This document shows positions 17,172 through 26,355 of a stretch of 36,855 nucleotides of DNA, piece after piece. Numbering within the stretch: position 1 is the stretch's first letter; every line of letters begins with the position of its first letter. A model generated the notes under the pieces. That model did no database searches, had not been told where the DNA came from, and saw only the letters and a list, made by a program, of their open reading frames with translations. Origin of the DNA: an uncultured Muribaculaceae bacterium (GTDB taxonomy: Bacteria > Bacteroidota > Bacteroidia > Bacteroidales > Muribaculaceae); the NCBI GenBank assembly GCA_947525975.1, contig CANNVE010000026.1:1-36855 (forward strand), in the 5' to 3' direction. Position numbers and translations under genes: made by a program.

Positions 17172-17987
17172 ATGTCAACAAACGAAAAAAACAGCATTGA
17201 CGCGCAGGCCTCCGGCGAAAAGCCGTATCGCCTGGGCCTCGCCTTGGGCGGAGGCGGCGTGCGCGGGCTGGCCCACGCCGGCGCCATAAAAGCGATGCTC
17301 GAAGCCGGCATCAAGCCCGACATCGTGGCGGGCGTGAGCGCAGGCTCGATAATAGCCGTGCTGTATGCCGCAGGCCTGCAGCCTGACGACATGGTGCGCC
17401 TCTTCCTCGGAAAAAAGATGACTGACTTCGCCGAGATAGGCCTGGGCAAAGGCGGCATCCTCAAGATTGAGAAATTCACATCCAGAATCATGGAGGCGAT
17501 AGCCCCTTACAAAAACATAGAAGACCTGCCCATGCCCGTGCGCATCGGATGCACAAACCTTGACGACGCTTCAGCCGAATACTTCAGTTCCGGACCGATA
17601 GAGCCCATAATAAAGGCCTCGTGCAGCATACCGATAGCCATAAAGCCCGTGCAAATCAACGGCAAGACATACGTCGACGGCGGAGTGCTGCGCAATCTCC
17701 CTGCCTGGACCATCAGAAATGACTGCGAGCGCCTGATCGGAATCAACGTGAGCCCTGTGCTAAAGCAGGAGCACTCGACCTCGGTGTTCGAGATAGCCAT
17801 GCGCACATACCACATGATGGCAAAGGCCAATCAATATCAGGACATGAAACTGTGCGACCTGGCCATTATCACAAAAGAAATATCACATTACAATGCCTTC
17901 AACCTGAAGGTGGTCACAAGGGTATTCAACACGGGCTACGTCAACGCCCGCAAGGCCCTGCGCGACTCCGGATGGTGGAACGTCTAA
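17172..17987 (+). CDS. Patatin-like phospholipase
   Basis: The 271-aa protein has the patatin oxyanion loop GGGGVRG (26-32), nucleophile elbow GVSAG with Ser56, and the catalytic Asp169 in VDGGVLRN. This is the RssA/patatin fold, a Ser-Asp lipid acyl hydrolase. There is no signal peptide, so it should act in the cytoplasm or on the inner leaflet. The start is ATG 17172 because the upstream in-frame TTG at 17142 would include the promoter -7 box. It lies 33 nt before an amylase gene. Confidence 0.9.
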   Translation: MSTNEKNSIDAQASGEKPYRLGLALGGGGVRGLAHAGAIKAMLEAGIKPDIVAGVSAGSIIAVLYAAGLQPDDMVRLFLGKKMTDFAEIGLGKGGILKIEKFTSRIMEAIAPYKNIEDLPMPVRIGCTNLDDASAEYFSSGPIEPIIKASCSIPIAIKPVQINGKTYVDGGVLRNLPAWTIRNDCERLIGINVSPVLKQEHSTSVFEIAMRTYHMMAKANQYQDMKLCDLAIITKEISHYNAFNLKVVTRVFNTGYVNARKALRDSGWWNV

Positions 17988-18020
17988 TCCTCTCACATAA
18001 ATCAAGACCCGACAACTACC

Positions 18021-19751
18021 GTGACAACTAACACAAAGCCAATCATCTATCAGTTGATCCCCCGGTTATTCACAAACTATTGCGATAATCCCGTGCCCGG
18101 CGGCACGATAGGGCAGAACGGATCGGGAAAACTCAACTCAATCACCCCTGCGATACTCAAAGAAATCAAGAAACTCGGCGCCACGCACATCTGGTACACC
18201 GGAGTGATCGAGCATGCCCATGACGCCGACTACACCCTCTACGGCATCCCACGCCACAATCCCCACGTGGTAAAGGGCCACGCTGGCAGCCCATACGCCA
18301 TCACTGACTATTATGACATCGACCCTGACCTGGCCGAGGACGTGCCAAACCGCATCGGCGAATTCGAGGCCCTGGTGAAGCGCACCAAAGAGGCAGGGCT
18401 TAAGACCATCATAGACTTTGTGCCAAACCATGTGGCCCGCCAGTATGCATCCGACGCAAAGCCCCGTGGCATACGCGACCTTGGAGAAGGCGACAACAAG
18501 GAGATGTTCTTCGATCCGCGCAACAACTTCTACTACATCACCCGACAGCAATTCACGCCCATAGGGGTTGATCTCGGATCGGGGCCTGACGCCTACATAG
18601 AATTCCCCTCAAAAGCCTCAGGCGACGACTGCTACAACGCCTTCCCGGAGAAAAACAACTGGTATGACACCGTAAAGCTCAACTACGGCGTAGACCCGTG
18701 GAACGGCAGCCGCCATTTCAACCCCATACCGCCCACATGGTACAAGATGCTCAACATACTGCGCTATTGGGCCGCAAAGGGAGTAGACGGATTCAGATGC
18801 GACATGGCGCACATGGTGCCCATCGAATTCTGGCACTGGGCCATCGACAACGTGCATGAGCGCTACCCCAACATCGTCTTCATCGCCGAGATATACGACG
18901 TGAGCCTCTACCGCCCCTTCATCGACTATGGCCGCTTCGACTACCTCTATGACAAGGTCAATCTCTACGACACGCTCTACGGCATTGAGGTCAGCAACGT
19001 ATCGGCAGCCAAGATCACCTCATGCTGGCAGACAGTGGAGGGAATCGGCGAGCACATGCTCAATTTCCTCGAAAACCACGACGAAGTGAGGTTCGCTTCG
19101 CCGCAATACGCCGGAGATCCCACCCACGCTATGCCGGCCTTGGTGGTCAGCGCGATGCTCAATCGCGGACCGATGATGATCTACGCCGGCCAGGAACTCG
19201 GCGAGACAGCCGCCGGAGTGGCCGGATACAGCGGCGACGACGGGCGCACCACTATATTTGACTACTACGTGATCCCCACCATCAAAGCCTGGCTCAACAA
19301 GGGAGCCTGCGACGGAGAACTCACCCCCGAGCAGCAAAAGCTGCGCTCGCAATATGCCCTTGTGCTCGGTCTCTGCAATAAGGAAAAGGCCATCAGCGAA
19401 GGCCGGTTCTTCGACCTGATGTATGTCAACCTCAACAATCCGTCGTTCAACCCCCACCGCCAGTTCGCATTCCTGCGATATACAGGCTCTACGGCCCTGC
19501 TCATCGCCGTCAATTTCGCCGACGCCGATGCCGACGCCCGCATCATCATCCCAGCCCATGCCATGGAGGCCATGGAAGCCGCCGACGCCAAAGTGCGATG
19601 CACCGAGCTCATCTCAGGCATCACAGCCTCCAAGACCGTCAGCTCGCAGGAGCCGTTCCACACGCCGATTCCGGCGCACGGAGCCGTAATTTGGAAATTC
19701 CACATCAAAAAAAGCGAGATAAAAGAGCCATCTCTGACAAAAAAGAGCTAA
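18021..19751 (+). CDS. GH13 alpha-amylase family glycoside hydrolase
   Basis: The 576-aa protein starts at GTG 18021 (no earlier or nearby ATG fits) and carries the four GH13 regions: DFVPNHV (about 133-139), DGFRCDMAH with nucleophile Asp261, FIAEIYD with acid/base Glu290, and NHDE (352-355). There is no signal peptide, so it likely acts on cytoplasmic alpha-glucans. The C-terminal beta domain is present. Exact substrate cannot be read from sequence; the intracellular location suggests maltodextrin or glycogen breakdown. Confidence 0.9.
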   Translation: MTTNTKPIIYQLIPRLFTNYCDNPVPGGTIGQNGSGKLNSITPAILKEIKKLGATHIWYTGVIEHAHDADYTLYGIPRHNPHVVKGHAGSPYAITDYYDIDPDLAEDVPNRIGEFEALVKRTKEAGLKTIIDFVPNHVARQYASDAKPRGIRDLGEGDNKEMFFDPRNNFYYITRQQFTPIGVDLGSGPDAYIEFPSKASGDDCYNAFPEKNNWYDTVKLNYGVDPWNGSRHFNPIPPTWYKMLNILRYWAAKGVDGFRCDMAHMVPIEFWHWAIDNVHERYPNIVFIAEIYDVSLYRPFIDYGRFDYLYDKVNLYDTLYGIEVSNVSAAKITSCWQTVEGIGEHMLNFLENHDEVRFASPQYAGDPTHAMPALVVSAMLNRGPMMIYAGQELGETAAGVAGYSGDDGRTTIFDYYVIPTIKAWLNKGACDGELTPEQQKLRSQYALVLGLCNKEKAISEGRFFDLMYVNLNNPSFNPHRQFAFLRYTGSTALLIAVNFADADADARIIIPAHAMEAMEAADAKVRCTELISGITASKTVSSQEPFHTPIPAHGAVIWKFHIKKSEIKEPSLTKKS

Positions 19752-19756
19752 CTTTG
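19749..19756 (+). promoter_or_regulatory. Possible -7 box for prs overlapping the amylase stop
   Basis: TAACTTTG at 19749-19756 includes the amylase stop codon. No clear TTTG lies 19-21 nt upstream. It would give a leader of about 70 nt for prs. Confidence 0.35.
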
Positions 19757-19831
19757 CAGTAGATTTGTCTCCCACGACATATCTGCCATATGCGCGACCA
19801 ATAAAAAGTCTTGTAAAAGAGTCACATACAC

Positions 19832-20776
19832 ATGGAAAGAATTTTGCCTCCTTTCAAAGTATTCTCCGGCACAAAGTCAAAGTACATTGCCGAGGAAATC
19901 TGTAAAGAACTCGGTGTAAAACTTGGACAAATGAACATCCAGCATTTCGCCGACGGCGAATTTGAGGTTTCGTTCGAGGAGTCGATACGCGGCCATGAGG
20001 TCTACCTCGTGCAGTCAACATTCCCCAACTCCGACAACCTCATGGAGCTTCTGCTCATGATCGATGCCGCCAAGAGAGCGTCTGCCAAGTCGGTCGCCGC
20101 CGTAATGCCTTATTTCGGATGGGCGCGCCAGGACCGCAAGGACAAGCCCCGCGTATCAATCGCCGCAAAGCTTGTGGCCGACCTTCTTTCCACTGCTGGA
20201 GTTGACCGCGTGATCACAATGGATCTCCACGCCGACCAGATCCAGGGATTCTTTGACGTGCCCGTCGACCACCTCTACGCATCGTCAGTGTTCATCCCCT
20301 ACATCCAGTCGCTCGGCCTTAAGGATCTGGTGATCGCCACCCCTGACGTAGGCGGAGCCAAGCGCGCCAACACCTATGCCAAATTCCTCAACGTCCCCCT
20401 CGTGCTCTGCCACAAGCAGCGCGCCAAGGCCAATGTGGTCGAGAAGATGACCCTCATTGGCGACGTCCAGGACAAGGATGTGATCCTTATCGACGACATG
20501 GTCGACACAGCCGGCACAATCACCAAGGCAGCCGAGCTCATGCTCGACTCAGGAGCTCACACCGTGCGCGCGCTCTGCTCACACCCCATCATGAGCGACC
20601 CCGCCACACAGCGCGTCAACGACAGCCGTCTCACCGAGATTATCTTCACTAACTCAATTCCCTACGACAAAGATTGCAGCAAGTGCACCATCATCTCCGT
20701 AGCGCGTCTCTTCGCCGACACAATACGCCGCGTGCACAGCAACGAATCAATCTCGTCGCAGTACCTCATCAAATAA
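19832..20776 (+). CDS. prs: Ribose-phosphate pyrophosphokinase
   Basis: The 314-aa enzyme makes PRPP from ribose 5-phosphate and ATP for nucleotide, histidine and NAD synthesis. It has the class I signatures FADGEFEVSFEESIRG, MPYFGWARQDRKDKPR, DLHADQIQGFFDVPVDHLYA and the PRPP-binding loop DDMVDTAGTI. Length is standard. It is followed by a strong hairpin and faces nadC, whose enzyme consumes PRPP, across a convergent junction. Confidence 0.97.
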   Translation: MERILPPFKVFSGTKSKYIAEEICKELGVKLGQMNIQHFADGEFEVSFEESIRGHEVYLVQSTFPNSDNLMELLLMIDAAKRASAKSVAAVMPYFGWARQDRKDKPRVSIAAKLVADLLSTAGVDRVITMDLHADQIQGFFDVPVDHLYASSVFIPYIQSLGLKDLVIATPDVGGAKRANTYAKFLNVPLVLCHKQRAKANVVEKMTLIGDVQDKDVILIDDMVDTAGTITKAAELMLDSGAHTVRALCSHPIMSDPATQRVNDSRLTEIIFTNSIPYDKDCSKCTIISVARLFADTIRRVHSNESISSQYLIK

Positions 20777-20781
20777 CAATC

Positions 20782-20843
20782 CCGGCACCCCATAAAAAAT
20801 CCCGCCTGACAAAATCAGGCGGGATTTTTTATGGGGGTGCCGG
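20782..20843. terminator. Long hairpin terminator between prs and nadC
   Basis: Arms 20782-20809 and 20815-20843 pair over about 28 bp with one extra G in the second arm and a 5-nt loop. A run of A in arm 1 and T in arm 2 inside the stem could serve both directions for the convergent genes. Confidence 0.85.
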
Positions 20844-20847
20844 TGGT

Positions 20848-20987
20848 GGAGGTGCGCCTCTCCGAGGCGCACGGGCCCACATTCTGCAGGCTTTTTGACA
20901 CGTGCGTTTCGGAGAAACGCACCTCCGCTTAATCTGCCCACATTCAGCAGGCTTTTGACACGTGCGTTTCGGAGAAACGCACCTCCG
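20848..20987. repeat. Three GGAG-flanked REP-like palindromes at the 3' end of nadC
   Basis: At 20848-20872 GGAG is followed by GTGCGCCT-CTCCG-AGGCGCAC. At 20902-20926 and 20962-20986 the opposite orientation appears as GTGCGTTT-CGGAG-AAACGCAC followed by CTCC. The last two lie in a 61-bp tandem repeat (about 20878-20987). The first differs from the others by changes on both sides of the stem that keep pairing. The last palindrome abuts the nadC stop codon. Confidence 0.85.
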
Positions 20988-21845
20988 TTATTTGGCGGCC
21001 TTGAAGCTCATGTCGAGCCCCTTGACCGAGTGGGTAAGCGCGCCGACAGAGATGAAGTCGACGCCGCACTCGCCATAGGCACGCAGATTTTCGATGGTGA
21101 TGCCTCCCGACGACTCAATCTCGACGGCTGGATTCACAGCGCGAATGTGCTTCACAGCCTCGAGCGTGCGCTCAGGCGTGAAGTTGTCGAGCATGATGCG
21201 GTCCACTCCCGCTTCGAGCGCCTGATCGATCTCGGCGGTGTTGCGCACCTCCTGCTCTATCTTCAGGTCTTTGTGGTTACGCTTCAGATATTCGCGCACA
21301 GCTGCCACAGCCTGCGGGATGCCGCCTGCGAAATCTACATGATTGTCCTTGATGAGGATCATGTCAAAGAGACCTATGCGATGGTTGGTGCCCCCGCCAA
21401 GGCGCACGGCCTCTTTCTCCATCATGCGCATGCCGGGAGTGGTCTTGCGGGTGTCGAGAACACGCGTTTTGAGGCCTTTCAGGCGATCCTGGTATTTGGC
21501 CGTGATGGTGGCGATGCCGCTCATGCGCTGCATGATGTTGAGCATCACGCGCTCGGTCTGCAGCAGAGAGCGCACCGGGCCTGTGACCTCAAAAGCCACG
21601 TCACCGGGCTTCACCTTTGATCCGTCTTCAATGAATACGGTCATCTCCAGATCGGGATCGAACTTCTCAAAAACGCGCTTCGCCATATCCACGCCGGCAA
21701 GAATGCCCTCCTCCTTGATGATGAGGCGCTGCTTGCCATATTCGCTGGCTGGGATAGTGCTGAGGGTTGTGTGGTCGCCGTCGCCGATGTCCTCGCGGAA
21801 CGCGAGATCGAGCAGATCGTCGATAAGTGTCTCTTTAGTGTCCAT
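20988..21845 (-). CDS. nadC: Nicotinate-nucleotide pyrophosphorylase (carboxylating)
   Basis: The 285-aa enzyme converts quinolinate and PRPP to nicotinate mononucleotide in de novo NAD synthesis. Visible family segments are EDIGDGDHTT, the LLNIMQRMSGIAT-type helix (as MLNIMQRMSGIAT), TRKTTPGMR, GGGTNHRIGLFDMILIKDNH and ESSGGI. Length is normal. It is the last gene of a four-gene minus-strand set. Confidence 0.97.
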   Translation of the reverse strand: MDTKETLIDDLLDLAFREDIGDGDHTTLSTIPASEYGKQRLIIKEEGILAGVDMAKRVFEKFDPDLEMTVFIEDGSKVKPGDVAFEVTGPVRSLLQTERVMLNIMQRMSGIATITAKYQDRLKGLKTRVLDTRKTTPGMRMMEKEAVRLGGGTNHRIGLFDMILIKDNHVDFAGGIPQAVAAVREYLKRNHKDLKIEQEVRNTAEIDQALEAGVDRIMLDNFTPERTLEAVKHIRAVNPAVEIESSGGITIENLRAYGECGVDFISVGALTHSVKGLDMSFKAAK

Positions 21846-21884
21846 ATATGATTTATTAATAATATTTTCGTGTATTCACGCCGA

Positions 21885-22358
21885 CTAATCATGGTGATAT
21901 GGCTCGCCTTTCAGTATGGTCATCGCGCGATATATCTGCTCCACGGTGAATAGCCTCGCCATCTCATGCGGAAATGTCATCTTTGAGAGCGACATCAGCG
22001 CGTCGGCCCTCGCATACACAGCCTGCGAAAATCCGTATGGACCGCCTATTGCGAGCACCAGCCTGCCGGGAAGGGTCACCATCTTGTCGGAAATGAATTT
22101 TGAGAATTGCCTTGATGTGTACTCCTTTCCGCGCTCGTCCATCAGCATCAGGAAATCTCCCGGCTGCAGCGAGGAGAGCATGGCGGCGCCCTCGGCTTCC
22201 TTCTGGCGGTCTTCGGTCATGCCCCGCGTATTCTTCACGTCAGGAATCTCATCGATCGAGAATGGCACATAGCGCACCACGCGTGAGCCATAGCGGTCAA
22301 TCGCCTCCCGGAAAGGCGCGTAGGCCACCTTGCCTATGCACATCAGCCTGATCTTCAT
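21885..22358 (-). CDS. rlmH: 23S rRNA pseudouridine-1915 N3-methyltransferase
   Basis: The 157-aa SPOUT methyltransferase modifies pseudouridine 1915 in helix 69 of 23S rRNA. It shows LMDERGKEYTSRQFS, the cofactor-knot segment LAIGGPYGFS and the C-terminal SKMTFPHEMARLFTVEQIYRA. Its ATG overlaps the stop of the LysE-type gene as ATGA, so the two are translationally coupled. Confidence 0.95.
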   Translation of the reverse strand: MKIRLMCIGKVAYAPFREAIDRYGSRVVRYVPFSIDEIPDVKNTRGMTEDRQKEAEGAAMLSSLQPGDFLMLMDERGKEYTSRQFSKFISDKMVTLPGRLVLAIGGPYGFSQAVYARADALMSLSKMTFPHEMARLFTVEQIYRAMTILKGEPYHHD

Positions 22359-23014
22359 AGCACATGATTTTTTAGCGCCATCACCAGGCCGAATATCGCC
22401 ATGGATATCAGCACGAGGCCTATGACTATGTTTATCACCTTGAGCGAGCGCACATTGATCTTGGCCCTGAGCTTATTGACGAGCCACGTGACCACCCACC
22501 ACCAGATGATGGCGCCGCAAAGGATGGTGAAATAAGCCCATACGTAATGATGCGGGCCAAACTCCGGCAAAATGAAGTTGAAGCGCGCGAACAGGCCGAT
22601 GATGAAGAAGAGTATCAGCGGATTGGAGAATGTAATGCCGAATCCGGTGACAAAATCGAGCCAGTAATTGGCCGCCGGCTTGATTTGCCGCGACTTTAGC
22701 GAGCGCGTGGGATTGCTCTTCATCAGGAAGAGACCGAAACCGATCAGCACCACTCCGCCCACCACCTGCAGAGCAAACTGATGAGCATTGATGAAATCGG
22801 TGATGAAGCTGACGCAGAGGCCGGTGAGCAGACAGTATATAAGATCGCTGAACGCCGCCCCCATGCCGCTGAAGAATGCCGGCATGCGCCCTTTGAGCAG
22901 GGTGCGCTGTATGATGAGCATGCCCACCGGCCCCATCGGAGCCGAGACAAGCACGCCGATGGCCAGGCCGCGCGGCAAGATATATAGGATATTCTGCATG
23001 CTATTGGCCAACAT
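22355..23014 (-). CDS. LysE family transporter
   Basis: The 219-aa membrane protein has about six hydrophobic helices and the LysE/RhtB opening GVLVSAPMGPVGMLIIQRTL followed by the GMGAAFSD segment. Members export amino acids or related small molecules; the substrate cannot be told here. The start is probably 23014, two bases after the preceding lipoprotein stop, with an in-frame ATG at 22999 as alternative. Confidence 0.85.
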   Translation of the reverse strand: MLANSMQNILYILPRGLAIGVLVSAPMGPVGMLIIQRTLLKGRMPAFFSGMGAAFSDLIYCLLTGLCVSFITDFINAHQFALQVVGGVVLIGFGLFLMKSNPTRSLKSRQIKPAANYWLDFVTGFGITFSNPLILFFIIGLFARFNFILPEFGPHHYVWAYFTILCGAIIWWWVVTWLVNKLRAKINVRSLKVINIVIGLVLISMAIFGLVMALKNHVL

Positions 23015-23016
23015 AT

Positions 23017-23520
23017 CTATTCAGCGTACTGTTTGATGGAGGCTGTGTCAGACAAAGCCGCGTTAAGAGTCATGGGAAGCACCTTCACCTGAGTGACCTT
23101 GGCGCCGGGCACGATGTCGGCCATGAGGGCCGAGGGCGTCGGGACCGACTTAAGGGCCATGTACTGCTCGTAGGTGTATTTCAGGAAAGCCGTGTTCAGG
23201 CCCACGCCTCCGCGCCGGTCGAGATACCAGCCGTTGGCTATGGCAAGGGGCCGCGAAGCCTCGGTCAGGTCAGTCGGAGCCGGAAACGACATCAGCCTCC
23301 GGCCCGATGGGTCGAGAGTGACGGGCACGAGCGACGCATAATCGCCGTTCATCTTGTAGATCACCGCCTTGGGCATGGCAGCCTGGGGCGAAACGTTGAG
23401 CACCGGCACATCAGCCTTCACAGTCAGCGAAGAATCCTGCGGCGCAGCCTTCCCCGTAGAGCATGACACGATTGCCGATAGCGAAGCCATGAGCATGACC
23501 ATATATATGATGCGTACCAT
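23017..23520 (-). CDS. Conserved Bacteroidales lipoprotein of unknown function
   Basis: The 167-aa protein has a signal peptide and lipobox ending at Cys20 (SAIVSC). The mature part contains AVIYKMNGDYASLVPVTLD, LMSFPAPTDL and WYLDRRGGVGLNTAFLKYTY, segments I associate with a conserved but unnamed Bacteroidales family. No catalytic motif is evident. It is the first gene of the set with the transporter, rlmH and nadC (gap 2 nt). Confidence 0.7.
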   Translation of the reverse strand: MVRIIYMVMLMASLSAIVSCSTGKAAPQDSSLTVKADVPVLNVSPQAAMPKAVIYKMNGDYASLVPVTLDPSGRRLMSFPAPTDLTEASRPLAIANGWYLDRRGGVGLNTAFLKYTYEQYMALKSVPTPSALMADIVPGAKVTQVKVLPMTLNAALSDTASIKQYAE

Positions 23521-23545
23521 TTTTATTTACGTGGATATATTGGTG

Positions 23546-23553
23546 CAAATGTA
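23546..23553 (-). promoter_or_regulatory. -7 box for the lipoprotein/LysE/rlmH/nadC set
   Basis: On the minus strand TACATTTG fits TAnnTTTG and lies about 25 nt before the ATG at 23520. No TTTG is found at the expected distance, so the -33 element is weak. Confidence 0.4.
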
Positions 23554-23663
23554 CGGAAAATTAATGAATATTCACATCTGACGAATATAAAAATACGCAA
23601 ATGCGAACAAATGGTCCCGCCCGGTTGTTATCCCCTATTGAAGAAGCAAAAGCATCGCGCCGA

Positions 23664-23678
23664 CTGACAAAATGTCAG
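23664..23678 (+). promoter_or_regulatory. 15-bp palindrome upstream of groES (possible stress operator)
   Basis: CTGACAAAATGTCAG has perfect 6-bp arms around AAA and lies 79 nt before the groES ATG. It is immediately followed by TATTTGC, which resembles but does not match the usual -7 box. It is not a CIRCE element, whose arms are longer and different. A role in groESL control is inferred from position. Confidence 0.45.
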
Positions 23679-23757
23679 TATTTGCGGTTTGGTGCGATAT
23701 ATGTAGAAATAACCGATGAATTGAATATCCAAAAAACAACTAAAAAATATACTTATC

Positions 23758-24030
23758 ATGAATTTCAAACCACTGGCCGATAGGGTACTGATCCAACCCA
23801 CAGCAGCCGAGGAAGTGACTGCCTCGGGCATCATCATCCCTGACTCAGCAAAAGAAAAGCCTCTGAAAGGCACTGTCATAGCAGCCGGAAACGGCACCAA
23901 GGACGAAGAAATGGTGCTCAAGGCCGGAGACATGGTCCTCTACGGCAAATACGCCGGCACAGAGGTGCAGCTCGACGGTGAAAAGTATCTGATCATGCGT
24001 CAGAACGAAGTGCTCGGCATACTCGGATAA
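23758..24030 (+). CDS. groES: Co-chaperonin GroES
   Basis: The 90-aa Cpn10 caps the GroEL folding chamber. It has PLADRVLIQP, the mobile-loop region EVTASGIIIPDSAKEKP and the conserved KYAGTEV and EKYLIMRQNEVLGIL strands. It is followed after 43 nt by groEL, the standard operon. Confidence 0.97.
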   Translation: MNFKPLADRVLIQPTAAEEVTASGIIIPDSAKEKPLKGTVIAAGNGTKDEEMVLKAGDMVLYGKYAGTEVQLDGEKYLIMRQNEVLGILG

Positions 24031-24052
24031 CCACCCGCATCTGACAATTTGA

Positions 24053-25711
<1,659 letters not shown>

Positions 25712-25740
25712 GCCACAGCCGCGATACAGACACAAACAAA

Positions 25741-25776
25741 ACCACGGACCTCCCAACGGGAATCCGTGGTTTTTTC
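25741..25776 (+). terminator. Rho-independent terminator after groEL
   Basis: ACCACGGA (25741-25748) pairs with TCCGTGGT (25763-25770), followed by a run of T to 25776. It ends the groESL transcript 22 nt before the next gene. Confidence 0.85.
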
Positions 25777-25797
25777 AACTTTAAAAACCACACACCC

Positions 25798-26352
25798 ATG
25801 ATAATAGCTTCACAGAAAAGGCGTGAAAACATAGCCGAATACCTGCTCTACATGTGGCAGATCGAAGACCTGATACGCGCCAACGGCCTAGACATCAACA
25901 AAATCAAGGCTACGATCATCGACCGATACCAACTCACCGACGAGCAGCGCAAGCAGATGACCGAATGGTATGAATCGCTCATCGACATGATGCGGCGCGA
26001 AGGAGTGGAGCAAAAAGGACATCTGCAGATCAACAAAAACATCGTATCGATGCTCGCCGACCTGCACGATTCAATCCTGCGCGAGCCAAAGCTGGCCGAA
26101 TACTCAGCCGAATTCTACCGCACGCTCCCCTACATCGTAGAGCTCCGCTCAAAGGCCGGCGACGAAAAAGCCGGCGAGATCGAAACCTGCTTCAACGCCC
26201 TCTACGGCATGCTCATGCTCAAACTGCAGCAAAAAGAAGTCTCCGACGAGACACAGCGCGCCATAGCCCAGATCTCCCGCTTCGTGGCGCTGCTGGCCCG
26301 CGACTTCCACCTCGACGAGGCCGACAAGCTCTTCCCCAAGAAGGAGGATTGA
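25798..26352 (+). CDS. DUF4924 family protein
   Basis: The 184-aa helical, cytoplasmic protein contains RRENIAEYLLYMWQIEDLIR near the start and NKNIVSMLADLH, a pattern typical of the Bacteroidetes DUF4924 family. Function is unknown. Its stop at 26352 lies only 3 nt from the stop of the convergent barrel gene, with no terminator between them. Confidence 0.85.
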   Translation: MIIASQKRRENIAEYLLYMWQIEDLIRANGLDINKIKATIIDRYQLTDEQRKQMTEWYESLIDMMRREGVEQKGHLQINKNIVSMLADLHDSILREPKLAEYSAEFYRTLPYIVELRSKAGDEKAGEIETCFNALYGMLMLKLQQKEVSDETQRAIAQISRFVALLARDFHLDEADKLFPKKED

Positions 26353-26355
26353 GGC

